Source of the DNA: Bacteroidales bacterium | Lineage (GTDB): Bacteria > Bacteroidota > Bacteroidia > Bacteroidales > UBA4417 | Reading direction: 5' to 3' | Length of the DNA: 64,000 bases | Assembly: GCA_030654075.1 (NCBI GenBank) | Contig: JAURYB010000147.1 | Location: 22,925 to 86,924, forward strand | Shown here: piece after piece, positions 38,098-46,407 of the stretch | Numbering within the stretch: the stretch's first letter is position 1 | How the letters are laid out: every line of letters begins with the position of its first letter | Position numbers and translations under genes: made by a program | The notes under the pieces: model-generated | Databases searched by the model: none | Told to the model about the DNA's origin: nothing | The model's input: only the letters and a program-made list of their open reading frames with translations

Positions 38098-40185
38098 CTA
38101 GCTATTCATCGAAATCAGGAATTCCTCATTGGTATTTGTGAATTTCATCCTGTCTCTCAGGAAATCCATGGCTTCGATCGGATTCATATCGGCAAGATGA
38201 TTGCGAAGAACCCATAAACGTTGCAGAACATCTTTTTCGAGTAACAGATCATCGCGGCGGGTACTCGAAGCCACAATATCAATAGCAGGGAAGATGCGTT
38301 TATTTGAGAGTTTACGGTCGAGCTGGAGTTCCATGTTACCGGTACCTTTGAATTCCTCAAAAATAACCTCGTCCATACGCGAACCTGTTTCAGTAAGAGC
38401 AGTAGCAATGATAGTAAGCGATCCGCCGTTTTCAATCTGGCGTGCGGCACCAAAAAATCTCTTAGGTTTCTGAAGCGCATTTGCTTCAACACCACCCGAA
38501 AGAACTTTACCTGAAGCAGGAGCAACAGTATTGTAAGCTCTGGCTAAACGGGTAATTGAGTCAAGAAGAATAACAACATCATGGCCACATTCCGTTAAGC
38601 GCTTGGCTTTTTCAAGAACCAGGTTTGCAATTCGTACATGGCGGTCAGCGGGTTCATCAAAAGTGGATGAAATAACTTCGGCCTTTACATTGCGTGCCAT
38701 ATCGGTAACTTCCTCAGGACGTTCGTCGATCAGCAATACTATAAGATAAGCTTCCGGATGGTTGTAAGCAATTGCGTTGGCAATTTCTTTCAGCAATACG
38801 GTTTTACCTGTTTTAGGCTGGGCAACTATTAAACCGCGTTGTCCCTTACCGATAGGGCTGAAAAGATCAATGATACGGGTACTTATGCTTGACCCTGGAT
38901 GTCCTGTAAGTTTGAATTTCTTTTCGGGGAATAATGGTGTTAGATAATCAAAAGGAATACGGTCGCGGATTTCTTCGGGAAGTTTTCCATTGATATTTTC
39001 AACTTTTACAAGAGGGAAATATTTCTCACCTTCTTTAGGCGGACGGATTGTGCCCTTAACGGTATCACCGGTTTTGAGTCCGAAAAGTTTTATCTGTGAT
39101 TGTGAAACATAAACATCATCAGGTGAACTCAGATAGTTGTAATCGGAAGAACGAAGAAATCCATATCCATCGGGCATCATTTCAAGAACACCCTCACAAC
39201 TGACAATTCCTTCGAATTCCCAGGAGTAATCTTCACGCGCTGGCTGTTGAGGCTGTTGTGGCCGGCGTTCATTACGATCGTTACGATCATTGCGGTCACC
39301 ACGGCCATAACGCTGCATATCCCTTGAGATATCATTGGTTCGGGGTTGTTCGCCCTGTAAATTACCATTCTGTGGCACTTCTTCAACTTCTTCTTCCGGC
39401 ACTACTATTTCGCGACGGCTCAGAATTTCAGAATTCGGTTCTTTAAAATCAAATGAAGGAATAAATTCATCATGCATCGAAGATTTATCTTCACTTAACA
39501 ATGCTGCATCATCTTCCTGAATAGCGGCCCTTGGTTTTGGTTTCCAATCGTTGTTCCTGCCAGGAATCTCCTGAGACGGTGCAGGTGTATCGGTGCCATT
39601 AACGGGAGTAGTTGTATTGTCATCCCTGTCCTGCGGACGGCGGCCCCTACGACGGCGCTCATGGAATTCCTGCAGTTCCCATGCCGGAACATTGGTTGAT
39701 TCAGGACGTTCGAATGATTTAACCGAAGGAATATCATCATCGGATTTATTTTCATCCCTGTTAAAACTCCTTCGAGGTTCGTAAGGAGTTACAACACGTT
39801 TTGGTGGTTGATTTGTCTCAACAGGTTTTGCTTCTACAGGTGATTCAGCACTAAAAGGTTTTTCTTCCTTTATTATTTCAGGAATAACCACCTTTTCCAC
39901 AATTACGTTTTCAGCAAAAAGTTCTTGTTTTGGCTTGATTTCTACCTTCCTGACTTCTTTCAGTTTTTCAGCCGGAATACGTTGGCGTGCGCCTTTTTGA
40001 GGAAATACACGTGCTTTTTTTTCGGCTTCCAGGATGTCGGGAGTGGGATTTGCAGCTTGTTGGTCAAGTATCTGGTAAACCAGGTCTTGCTTTTTCATTG
40101 TTTCGCTCTTGCGGATATTAAACTGCTTTGCAATGTCGCGTAATTCATTGAGCAGCTTACCTTCGAGTTCGCTTTTATCGTACAT
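38098..40185 (-). CDS. rho: Transcription termination factor Rho with long N-terminal insert
   Basis: 695 aa, against about 420 in E. coli. The order is: Rho N-terminal helical domain (1-48, [16 protein letters not shown]), a charged low-complexity insert (about 50-325, rich in Arg, Asp, Glu, Pro; includes [18 protein letters not shown]), a cold-shock-like RNA-binding domain (about 335-400), and the RecA-type ATPase. The P-loop is AQPKTGKT, with [12 protein letters not shown] and [27 protein letters not shown]. The insert is typical of Bacteroidota and likely disordered, giving extra RNA binding. A promoter with both boxes lies upstream. Confidence 0.97.
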   Translation of the reverse strand: MYDKSELEGKLLNELRDIAKQFNIRKSETMKKQDLVYQILDQQAANPTPDILEAEKKARVFPQKGARQRIPAEKLKEVRKVEIKPKQELFAENVIVEKVVIPEIIKEEKPFSAESPVEAKPVETNQPPKRVVTPYEPRRSFNRDENKSDDDIPSVKSFERPESTNVPAWELQEFHERRRRGRRPQDRDDNTTTPVNGTDTPAPSQEIPGRNNDWKPKPRAAIQEDDAALLSEDKSSMHDEFIPSFDFKEPNSEILSRREIVVPEEEVEEVPQNGNLQGEQPRTNDISRDMQRYGRGDRNDRNDRNERRPQQPQQPAREDYSWEFEGIVSCEGVLEMMPDGYGFLRSSDYNYLSSPDDVYVSQSQIKLFGLKTGDTVKGTIRPPKEGEKYFPLVKVENINGKLPEEIRDRIPFDYLTPLFPEKKFKLTGHPGSSISTRIIDLFSPIGKGQRGLIVAQPKTGKTVLLKEIANAIAYNHPEAYLIVLLIDERPEEVTDMARNVKAEVISSTFDEPADRHVRIANLVLEKAKRLTECGHDVVILLDSITRLARAYNTVAPASGKVLSGGVEANALQKPKRFFGAARQIENGGSLTIIATALTETGSRMDEVIFEEFKGTGNMELQLDRKLSNKRIFPAIDIVASSTRRDDLLLEKDVLQRLWVLRNHLADMNPIEAMDFLRDRMKFTNTNEEFLISMNS

Positions 40186-40523
40186 GCGAATGGGATTGAT
40201 TGGAAGAATAATTGGGAGTTTAAATCGTATGAATTAAATTATACTATCATGTGAAAACCTGAGAAAAGGTATACTTGGAATAATTACCGGGAAAAATCAG
40301 GAAAATTCAGAGTGGGTTGTATTAAAACTATGCAAATGTATAAATGTTTTTTGGATTTGATACAAATATTTCTAATTTATTCTTATTCTGAATAAAAAAA
40401 CAGTTAATTTTTGGGTATAAGGGGGATAGAGGTATAGCGGGATATGGCTGTTCCAGGCTACAGATTTCTCTTTCCCGTCTCGTTCTCTCTCAGAACTCAT
40501 CGTTTATACCAAATCTTTTCTGT
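40186..40523. other. Intergenic region upstream of rho
   Basis: Holds the rho promoter (40333-40366) and a likely leader of about 140 nt. No coding frame is supported. I do not see a terminator for the phosphodiesterase gene (its stop is at 40524, to the right), though its transcript must run into this stretch. Confidence 0.5.
40333..40366 (-). promoter_or_regulatory. Bacteroidota promoter for rho
   Basis: On the minus strand a -33 TTTG (40363-40366) and a -7 TACATTTG (40333-40340) are separated by 22 bases, close to the family spacing. The leader to the rho ATG would be about 140 nt. Confidence 0.5.
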
Positions 40524-42155
40524 TTACTCTATCTCCACTTCACTCACCAATATCCAGGCTTTTTGTCCTTCACAGGGAAGGGCAGGAGGGCAGGTGCCGG
40601 TATTAATAGCTTTTATGCGAATATATTGTGTTCGTAAATTGTCGAAAGCTTTTGATAACATTACCGGACCATCAAGCCTGGTTTCATCAGTTTCAGCAGG
40701 GTAATAGGTATCTAACAAGCTATATATTATACCGTCATTTGAAACATAAAATTCAATGGCGGCAGGAATTAGTATGCTGTTTGCCGGAAATTGAAGTACA
40801 TCAATACCCATTGCATTTACAGGTTTCACTTCTCCCAGATCAACAGTTACCTCGAAATCTGCACTTTCGAATCCCATCCATTGCTTGTTGGTTTGATGTG
40901 AGGACCCAATTAGCCCGTCAAATAAGCCGGAAACTCCTGCCCCCGGATACCTGGGGCTTGGCCGGGAAGTTAAATCAGCTGATTTAATCCCCTGGACAAA
41001 AGTATACATCCGCGTAATAGGCTGGCTTAGCATGTTTCCGGAAATGCAAACAGCCTTAAGCGTACAATTGTCGCTGATTGTAAACGGCGATGTGTATTTT
41101 CTGGAAGTAATTCCGGGACTTGTACCATCAAGAGTATAGTATATTTTACAATTATTTCCGGTGGTTGTCAGTTCAATTTGCTGTGGCCCGGGGAAAGCGC
41201 CATCTGCCAGTGAACAAAATGGCTTGGGAATATATTGTTTTGGTTTTTCACCGGCAGTTTTTGAAACAAATACATCGTTTACCGGTTTTCCTATCCATTC
41301 CGGAGGTGTCTTAAGCCCAAGAATCTTTGCGATGGTTGGGGCTGTATTAGCCTGGTCATTTGGCGATTCGAGTATAATATTTTTCTTAATACCCGGCCCG
41401 CTGATAATCCACGGTACTTCAATTTCAACCGTACTTTCACTTCCATGACCTAAACCAACACTGCCATGATCCGATGTAATAATTATTGTTGTATTCTTTC
41501 CCATTCCAGCTTCTTTAATTTCGTCAACTATTTTCCCGATTTCAGTATCAATATCATTGATATCCTGGTAATATTCTTTCGTAGTAAAGCCTTTGCTCTG
41601 GCTGGTTTCATCTGTACGCCCGTAATAAATAAACGTAAAAAGAGGTTTTTCTTTTTTGAAATAATTCATGGCTACCGAGGTTATCATTACATGTCCCTCC
41701 ACGAATTGCTCCTTACTGATGTATTTCTTATTCACGTATGTGCCAAGCCATTTCCAGTCATAAAACATGGCTGTAACAGCTTTAGGCATCTGTTTGTGTA
41801 TGATGGTAAATATTGAAGGAAAATATCCATCAGCGTCCTTAACCGTAGGGTCATATCCCTGGTTCAGTAAGCTCCAGTTGTTTGTTGTTATCCCATGTTG
41901 CTCCGGACCCGCGCCGGATAACAGGGTAGCCCAGTTAGGTGCGCTGACTGATGGCATTACTCCGCGAGTTTTTAATGAAATAACTCCCTGCCTGATAAGG
42001 TTGTTTATTACAGGCGTGTTTGAATACTGAAAACTTTCAGCCGAAACGCCATCAATTCCTATCAGGATTACGTGTTTTGTGGCGGTTGGTTGTGCTGAAA
42101 TAGTGCTGGCAAAGAACTGTATGAGAATAATAATGAGGAAGTTGCTGATTTTCAT
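40524..42155 (-). CDS. Alkaline phosphatase-superfamily phosphodiesterase with chitobiase-like and discoidin-like C-terminal domains
   Basis: 543 aa, secreted (signal about 1-21). The N-terminal nucleotide pyrophosphatase/phosphodiesterase fold starts with the metal motif ILIGIDGVSAESF. The nucleophile region is MPSVSAPNWATLLSGAGPEQHGI, with Ser where NPPs usually have Thr; the second metal site is ITSDHGSVGLGHG. The C-terminal third has a CHB/HEX-like domain (YYTLDGTSP) and an F5/8 C-like domain (GLFDGLIGSS, WMGFESADFEVTVDLG), the same pair found at the end of the GH20 gene. It likely acts on a phosphodiester or sulfate-like group of a glycan outside the cell. Confidence 0.88.
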   Translation of the reverse strand: MKISNFLIIILIQFFASTISAQPTATKHVILIGIDGVSAESFQYSNTPVINNLIRQGVISLKTRGVMPSVSAPNWATLLSGAGPEQHGITTNNWSLLNQGYDPTVKDADGYFPSIFTIIHKQMPKAVTAMFYDWKWLGTYVNKKYISKEQFVEGHVMITSVAMNYFKKEKPLFTFIYYGRTDETSQSKGFTTKEYYQDINDIDTEIGKIVDEIKEAGMGKNTTIIITSDHGSVGLGHGSESTVEIEVPWIISGPGIKKNIILESPNDQANTAPTIAKILGLKTPPEWIGKPVNDVFVSKTAGEKPKQYIPKPFCSLADGAFPGPQQIELTTTGNNCKIYYTLDGTSPGITSRKYTSPFTISDNCTLKAVCISGNMLSQPITRMYTFVQGIKSADLTSRPSPRYPGAGVSGLFDGLIGSSHQTNKQWMGFESADFEVTVDLGEVKPVNAMGIDVLQFPANSILIPAAIEFYVSNDGIIYSLLDTYYPAETDETRLDGPVMLSKAFDNLRTQYIRIKAINTGTCPPALPCEGQKAWILVSEVEIE

Positions 42156-42530
42156 TTCAAATAATTTTTAGATCATAAAAGTAGTGGTTTTTTAGAACGA
42201 AAAATAAAGCTACGTACTACGTGTCATTGCGTTTATCCTGGGCCAGTGATTTGCCGAAATCAGTGTTTGATAATAAAACAAAACTTAAATTTTAAAATAA
42301 AAAATATCGGCGTATTTGTTCCGAAATGTAATTATTGAGTTATATTTGTTAAACTATAATTAGTATTTATTACTTGTACAGGATTCGGACTTTTCAGATC
42401 ATTATCCGGAACACTTTATTGTTGAAAATAAATAAATTATGAAATAATATCTGGATAAGCAATTACGAAATCACAGGTTGTAGCGTATCTATCCAATCTG
42501 GAATGGCAAAACATCCAAATTAAATTTTAT
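42156..42530. other. Divergent intergenic region
   Basis: 375 AT-rich bases between divergent genes. The rightward promoter (42315-42348) is visible. I see no clear leftward box and no coding frame. Confidence 0.5.
42315..42348 (+). promoter_or_regulatory. Bacteroidota promoter for the glycosyltransferase pair
   Basis: A -33 TTTG (42315-42318) and a -7 TATATTTG (42341-42348) are spaced by 22 bases. The leader to the ATG would be about 175 nt. Confidence 0.45.
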
Positions 42531-43247
42531 ATGAAAATTTTATCGATTATAATACCTGCATTCAACGAAGGCAGAACCATCCACCTGATTTTGGACAAGG
42601 TGAAAGCGGTCAGATTGCCTGAAGGTATCGGCAAAGAAGTGATTATAGTTAATGATTTTTCCCTGGATAATACAGAAGAAGCTGTGTTATTATACCAGCT
42701 GAATAATACGGATTTAACTATCCATTATTTCAAGCACCCTTCTAATAAAGGGAAAGGCGCTTCGCTACAAACAGGAATTGAAAAAGCTTCTGGTGACTAT
42801 ATTATAATTCAGGATGCGGATTTGGAATACGATCCTGAGGAATATTTATTGTTATTACAACCCGTTCTGGATGGTTTTGCTGATGTGGTTTATGGCAGCC
42901 GGTTTGTCAGCGGGAGACCACATCGGATATTATTCTTCTGGCACACAATCGGGAACCGCTTCCTGACGCTTTTTTCAAACATGTTTTCAAATCTAAACCT
43001 CACGGATATGGAAACCTGCTATAAATTATTTAAATCAGAAATTATTAAAGGAATCAATCTCAACGAGAAGCGTTTTGGATTTGAGCCTGAAATTACTATT
43101 AAACTTGCGAGGATAAAAGGTATACGGATTTACGAAGTTGGTATATCCTATTACGGACGTACGTACGAGGATGGTAAAAAGATTGGCTGGAAAGATGGTG
43201 TAAGAGCTATGTATTGTATAATCAAGTACGGACTATTTAAAATGTAA
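42531..43247 (+). CDS. Family 2 glycosyltransferase, DPM1-like
   Basis: 238 aa, a single GT-A domain. It has the nucleotide-sugar fold start SIIIPAFNEGRTIHLIL and the acidic VIIVNDFSLDNT. NKGKGASLQTGIEKASGDYIIIQDADLEYDPEEY contains the metal-binding DAD. There is no C-terminal membrane helix. DPM1-like enzymes make polyprenyl-phosphate mannose or glucose, used by membrane glycosyltransferases. The next gene encodes such a membrane protein 5 bases on, so the two probably supply and use a lipid-linked sugar. Confidence 0.9.
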   Translation: MKILSIIIPAFNEGRTIHLILDKVKAVRLPEGIGKEVIIVNDFSLDNTEEAVLLYQLNNTDLTIHYFKHPSNKGKGASLQTGIEKASGDYIIIQDADLEYDPEEYLLLLQPVLDGFADVVYGSRFVSGRPHRILFFWHTIGNRFLTLFSNMFSNLNLTDMETCYKLFKSEIIKGINLNEKRFGFEPEITIKLARIKGIRIYEVGISYYGRTYEDGKKIGWKDGVRAMYCIIKYGLFKM

Positions 43248-43252
43248 GCTGT

Positions 43253-44530
43253 ATGAGAAATCTGAAATTTACACGAAATCCTTATTTGCTGTTCTCTCCA
43301 TTTCTGTTACTTTTTATTGTAATAGTGTTATTTTTCCATACCGATACAATGGAAGGTGACGAGAGCGGATATTTATATTTCGCGCAGAATCTGCTACATG
43401 GATTCTATTCCCCACCGGCACCCGGTATTAACCTGTGGTGGGGACCCGGATATCCTTTACTTTTGGTCCCTTTTCAGGCATTACGCCTGCCTCTCATCAG
43501 TATTTCGCTGATGAACGCTGTTTTTCAATACTTATCCGTGGTATTCCTGTTCAAGGCGATGTTCTACTTTGTTCCATTTCGTAGAGCCCTCGTATTTAGT
43601 TTATTTTGGGCATTTTGTTTCAGCTCATACCGGTATTTGACTTTAATACTTACAGAACCTTTTACTGTTTTTCTGATTTCCTTGTTGGCACTATCCTTGG
43701 TTCGCGCGTTTAATGGTTCAATTAATAAGTATATTATTTTATCCGGATTCATCCTTGGATATATCGCTTTAACCAAGGTAATATTTGGGTATGTACTTCT
43801 TTTTCTGCTTTTATGGAATGTTTTGTTATTGATAAGAAACAGAAAAGAAACTGAGTACAGAAAGACCTCGTTAATCCTGCTTATTGCCTTTATCACGGTG
43901 ATGCCTTATCTCCTTTACACCTATAATTTAACTGGCAGGTTCTATTATTGGGGGAATTCAGGGGGAATGTCGTTGTATTGGATGAGTAATCCCTGTGAAA
44001 ATGAATATGGCAGTTGGATTAATGAAAAATTTAAACAAAATGAAAAGAACCCAGTTGCTGGTCGTTCTATTCCTCTGCTAAAAATGAACCACCAGAAAGA
44101 TATTGACGAAGTTATAAAATATAAAGGCGTTCAAAAAGATGACGCGTACAAACGGATCGCGATGCAAAACATTAAGAACCATCCTGTTAAATATGCTAAA
44201 AATGTACTGGCAAACATTAGTTGTTTATTATTTGATTTCCCGCTAACGTATACGTATCAGCGTATTCTTCTGAAAATATGGTACTTTTCAATAGTGTATA
44301 CACTTATGTTGATCAGTCTTTTACTTTCTATATTTAACTGGCGCAATATCCCATTTTTTATAAAGTTTATCTTTGTTTTCGCGTTTATATATTTAGGCGG
44401 AAGTGCTTTGTTGAGTGGTGCCAGCAGGCAGTTTATAATTATGGTACCGGCGTTATTAGTATGGATATCCTATATTTTTGACAAATCGATATTAGTTAAG
44501 ATCAGGTTTGATAAAACTAAATTACAATAA
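43253..44530 (+). CDS. Polytopic membrane protein, probable GT-C glycosyltransferase (ArnT/PMT-like)
   Basis: 425 aa with about 9-10 hydrophobic segments. The first external loop after the initial helix has DTMEGDESGYLYFAQNLLHG, resembling the acidic D/E motif of GT-C enzymes that take sugar from polyprenyl phosphate. A soluble loop lies near residues 235-315, and the remainder is membrane. It is coupled to the upstream GT2 gene. The target (lipid A, protein or polysaccharide) is unknown. Confidence 0.75.
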   Translation: MRNLKFTRNPYLLFSPFLLLFIVIVLFFHTDTMEGDESGYLYFAQNLLHGFYSPPAPGINLWWGPGYPLLLVPFQALRLPLISISLMNAVFQYLSVVFLFKAMFYFVPFRRALVFSLFWAFCFSSYRYLTLILTEPFTVFLISLLALSLVRAFNGSINKYIILSGFILGYIALTKVIFGYVLLFLLLWNVLLLIRNRKETEYRKTSLILLIAFITVMPYLLYTYNLTGRFYYWGNSGGMSLYWMSNPCENEYGSWINEKFKQNEKNPVAGRSIPLLKMNHQKDIDEVIKYKGVQKDDAYKRIAMQNIKNHPVKYAKNVLANISCLLFDFPLTYTYQRILLKIWYFSIVYTLMLISLLLSIFNWRNIPFFIKFIFVFAFIYLGGSALLSGASRQFIIMVPALLVWISYIFDKSILVKIRFDKTKLQ

Positions 44531-44671
44531 CTACTGCTTTTACAATTGTTGAAAACCTGCTGGCGTGGAAAGTAATGTTTCGCACGGGTCAGAAATAAGA
44601 CGTGCCGAACAGGGATTTGTAAATTAACAATTAATGAATAATGCCGTTAGGCAGGATATTTAAATAAAGGG

Positions 44672-44679
44672 TACATTTG
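44672..44679 (+). promoter_or_regulatory. Bacteroidota -7 promoter box
   Basis: TACATTTG, a perfect TAnnTTTG, lies 81 bases upstream of the T9SS-tail protein gene. It would drive the two-gene unit 44761-46058. Confidence 0.4.
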
Positions 44680-44760
44680 TTTCATTATGATCTGCATTTA
44701 TTTAATTAGCTAAAGGAAGAAGTTATAGCGTATTTAATTTTTAAAAAAAACAGGATACAA

Positions 44761-45258
44761 ATGAGACACAAAAAAGTGAAATTAAGTGCCGTTCTTTTGT
44801 TAGGTATGGGACTAACAGGACTACAGGCGCAAACCGCAATTATCGCGTCAGGCGGCAATGCTTCGGGTAGCGGAGGATCAATGAGTTATTCCGTTGGACA
44901 GATTGTTTACTACACCAATTCAGGAACCAGTGCTTCGGTGGCCGAAGGTGTACAACAACCTTATGAAATTTCGGTTTTTACAGAAGTAGAAAATGCCGGG
45001 GCAGCAAATTTCTCCATTTCTGTTTCTCCTAACCCGGTAACGGACCTTATTAACCTGAAAATTATAGATTCCTCTTCTCCAAACATTCATTCATTGTCGT
45101 ATCAACTATACAACAGTAGTGGAACACTAATAATGAACAGGGAAATTGAAACTAGTGAAGCGATTATTTCATTGGGTAATCTTGTGCCTGCTACATATTT
45201 CCTGGCTGTCAGCCTAAGTAACAAAGAAGTTAAATCATTTAAAATCATAAAAAACTAA
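44761..45258 (+). CDS. Small secreted protein with type IX secretion tail
   Basis: 165 aa with a signal peptide (about 1-23, ending GLQAQ). A short conserved segment follows (AIIASGGNASGSGGSMSYSVGQIVYY ... VAEGVQQPYEIS), widespread in Bacteroidota as a carrier for the sorting domain, and then a T9SS type A C-terminal domain (SISVSPNPVTDLINLKI ... SFKIIKN). It is probably exported and anchored on the surface. It is the first of a two-gene unit; the next gene starts five bases later. Confidence 0.88.
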   Translation: MRHKKVKLSAVLLLGMGLTGLQAQTAIIASGGNASGSGGSMSYSVGQIVYYTNSGTSASVAEGVQQPYEISVFTEVENAGAANFSISVSPNPVTDLINLKIIDSSSPNIHSLSYQLYNSSGTLIMNREIETSEAIISLGNLVPATYFLAVSLSNKEVKSFKIIKN

Positions 45259-45263
45259 AAATC

Positions 45264-46058
45264 ATGAGAAAAATAATTATTATTCTATTTGCAGTTTTAT
45301 TATCATCCGGTTTGTATGCCCAGGCACCACTCAATTTGAGTTACCAGGCAGTAATCCGCGATGGCAGCGGTAAACTGTTAACAAACCATCTTATTGGAAT
45401 GCAGATCAGCATTTTACAAGGAACATCAACAGGATCTTTGGTTTATATAGAAACTTTGACTCCTACTACCAATGCCAACGGTCTTGTTACCGTTGAAATC
45501 GGTGGAGGCATTCTGAATCTTGATCAAATTGACTGGGTTAACGGCCCTTTTTATTTAAAAACCGAAACTGATCCTACCGGAGGCTCCGACTATTCCATAG
45601 TTGGCATAAGCCAATTACTAACAGTACCCTATGCTTTGCACGCGAAAACAGCAGAAAAAATTACTGAAACTGTACATTCCATTGGTGAAAGTTATGGGGG
45701 CGGAATAGTATTTTATGTTAATTCAACGGGAACACATGGATTGATTGCAGCTACCCAGGACCAATCATCAAGTTCTAACTGGTATGATGCCCAGGACAAC
45801 TGCAGTAAGCCTGAAAATCATACCGCAGCAGGAAAAGAATATTCTGACTGGCGTTTACCAACTTATTCCGAACTCTTTTTAATGTATTATCAATCAGATT
45901 TAATCGGGGGGTTTACCACAAGTGAAATTTTCTATTGGAGTTCAACAGAGTTAGGTACTACCCATTCACGTGGGATCTACATAAAAAGTTACGGTACGCC
46001 TTACACTTCCTATGATAAAAACACGCTTTTGCATGTCCGCGCGGTTCGGGCTTTTTAA
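45264..46058 (+). CDS. Secreted DUF1566 (Lcl-like) domain protein
   Basis: 264 aa with a signal peptide (1-20). The N-terminal part (APLNLSYQAVIRDGSGKLLTNHLIGMQISILQG ... VPYALHAKTAEK) is a module common in Bacteroidota surface and tail-like proteins. A C-lectin-like DUF1566 domain follows (GGGIVFYVNSTGTHGLIAATQDQ ... DWRLPTYSEL ... YWSSTELGTTHSRGI ... HVRAVRAF). A binding role at the surface is likely; ligand unknown. It lacks a T9SS tail, while its operon partner has one. Confidence 0.85.
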   Translation: MRKIIIILFAVLLSSGLYAQAPLNLSYQAVIRDGSGKLLTNHLIGMQISILQGTSTGSLVYIETLTPTTNANGLVTVEIGGGILNLDQIDWVNGPFYLKTETDPTGGSDYSIVGISQLLTVPYALHAKTAEKITETVHSIGESYGGGIVFYVNSTGTHGLIAATQDQSSSSNWYDAQDNCSKPENHTAAGKEYSDWRLPTYSELFLMYYQSDLIGGFTTSEIFYWSSTELGTTHSRGIYIKSYGTPYTSYDKNTLLHVRAVRAF

Positions 46059-46095
46059 TATATAGATACTATTGCTTTCATGCTTGCAATAAAAC

Positions 46096-46124
46096 TGGCC
46101 GGGACAAAATCCTGGCCATTTTTT
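46096..46124 (+). terminator. Rho-independent terminator
   Basis: A 9-bp stem (TGGCCGGGA with TCCTGGCCA, one G-T wobble) and a 5-base loop is followed by six T, 38 bases after the DUF1566 gene stop. Confidence 0.85.
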
Positions 46125-46407
46125 ATATCATTTAATGTAAGATATTATGATAATATAAGCAATGAAACATTATCTTGATTGAAAATTCGATAGGGTTATG
46201 GCTGCAATTCGAATTTACTGCCACAGATATTCATCTCTACCAATACTAGTAGGAATATGTTAAATCCTTTTGAGAAAAACTTTATATGGCGTTAATTTTA
46301 ATACTATTGATGTAACAAATTTGAATGTTATATTTTCGTGGGGAATGGAAGAAATAAAAGTCAAACCTTGTAAAGCGTAGAATTCCAGGCATTTTTGAGG
46401 ATTCGCA
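46125..46407. other. Convergent intergenic region, no feature
   Basis: About 280 AT-rich bases between the terminator and the GH20 stop. I see no gene, repeat or strong hairpin. Confidence 0.5.

Noticed and set aside
45264..46058. Diversity-generating retroelement target (C-lectin-like DUF1566 protein)
   Set aside because: No reverse transcriptase, template repeat or adenine-biased variable region is seen nearby.
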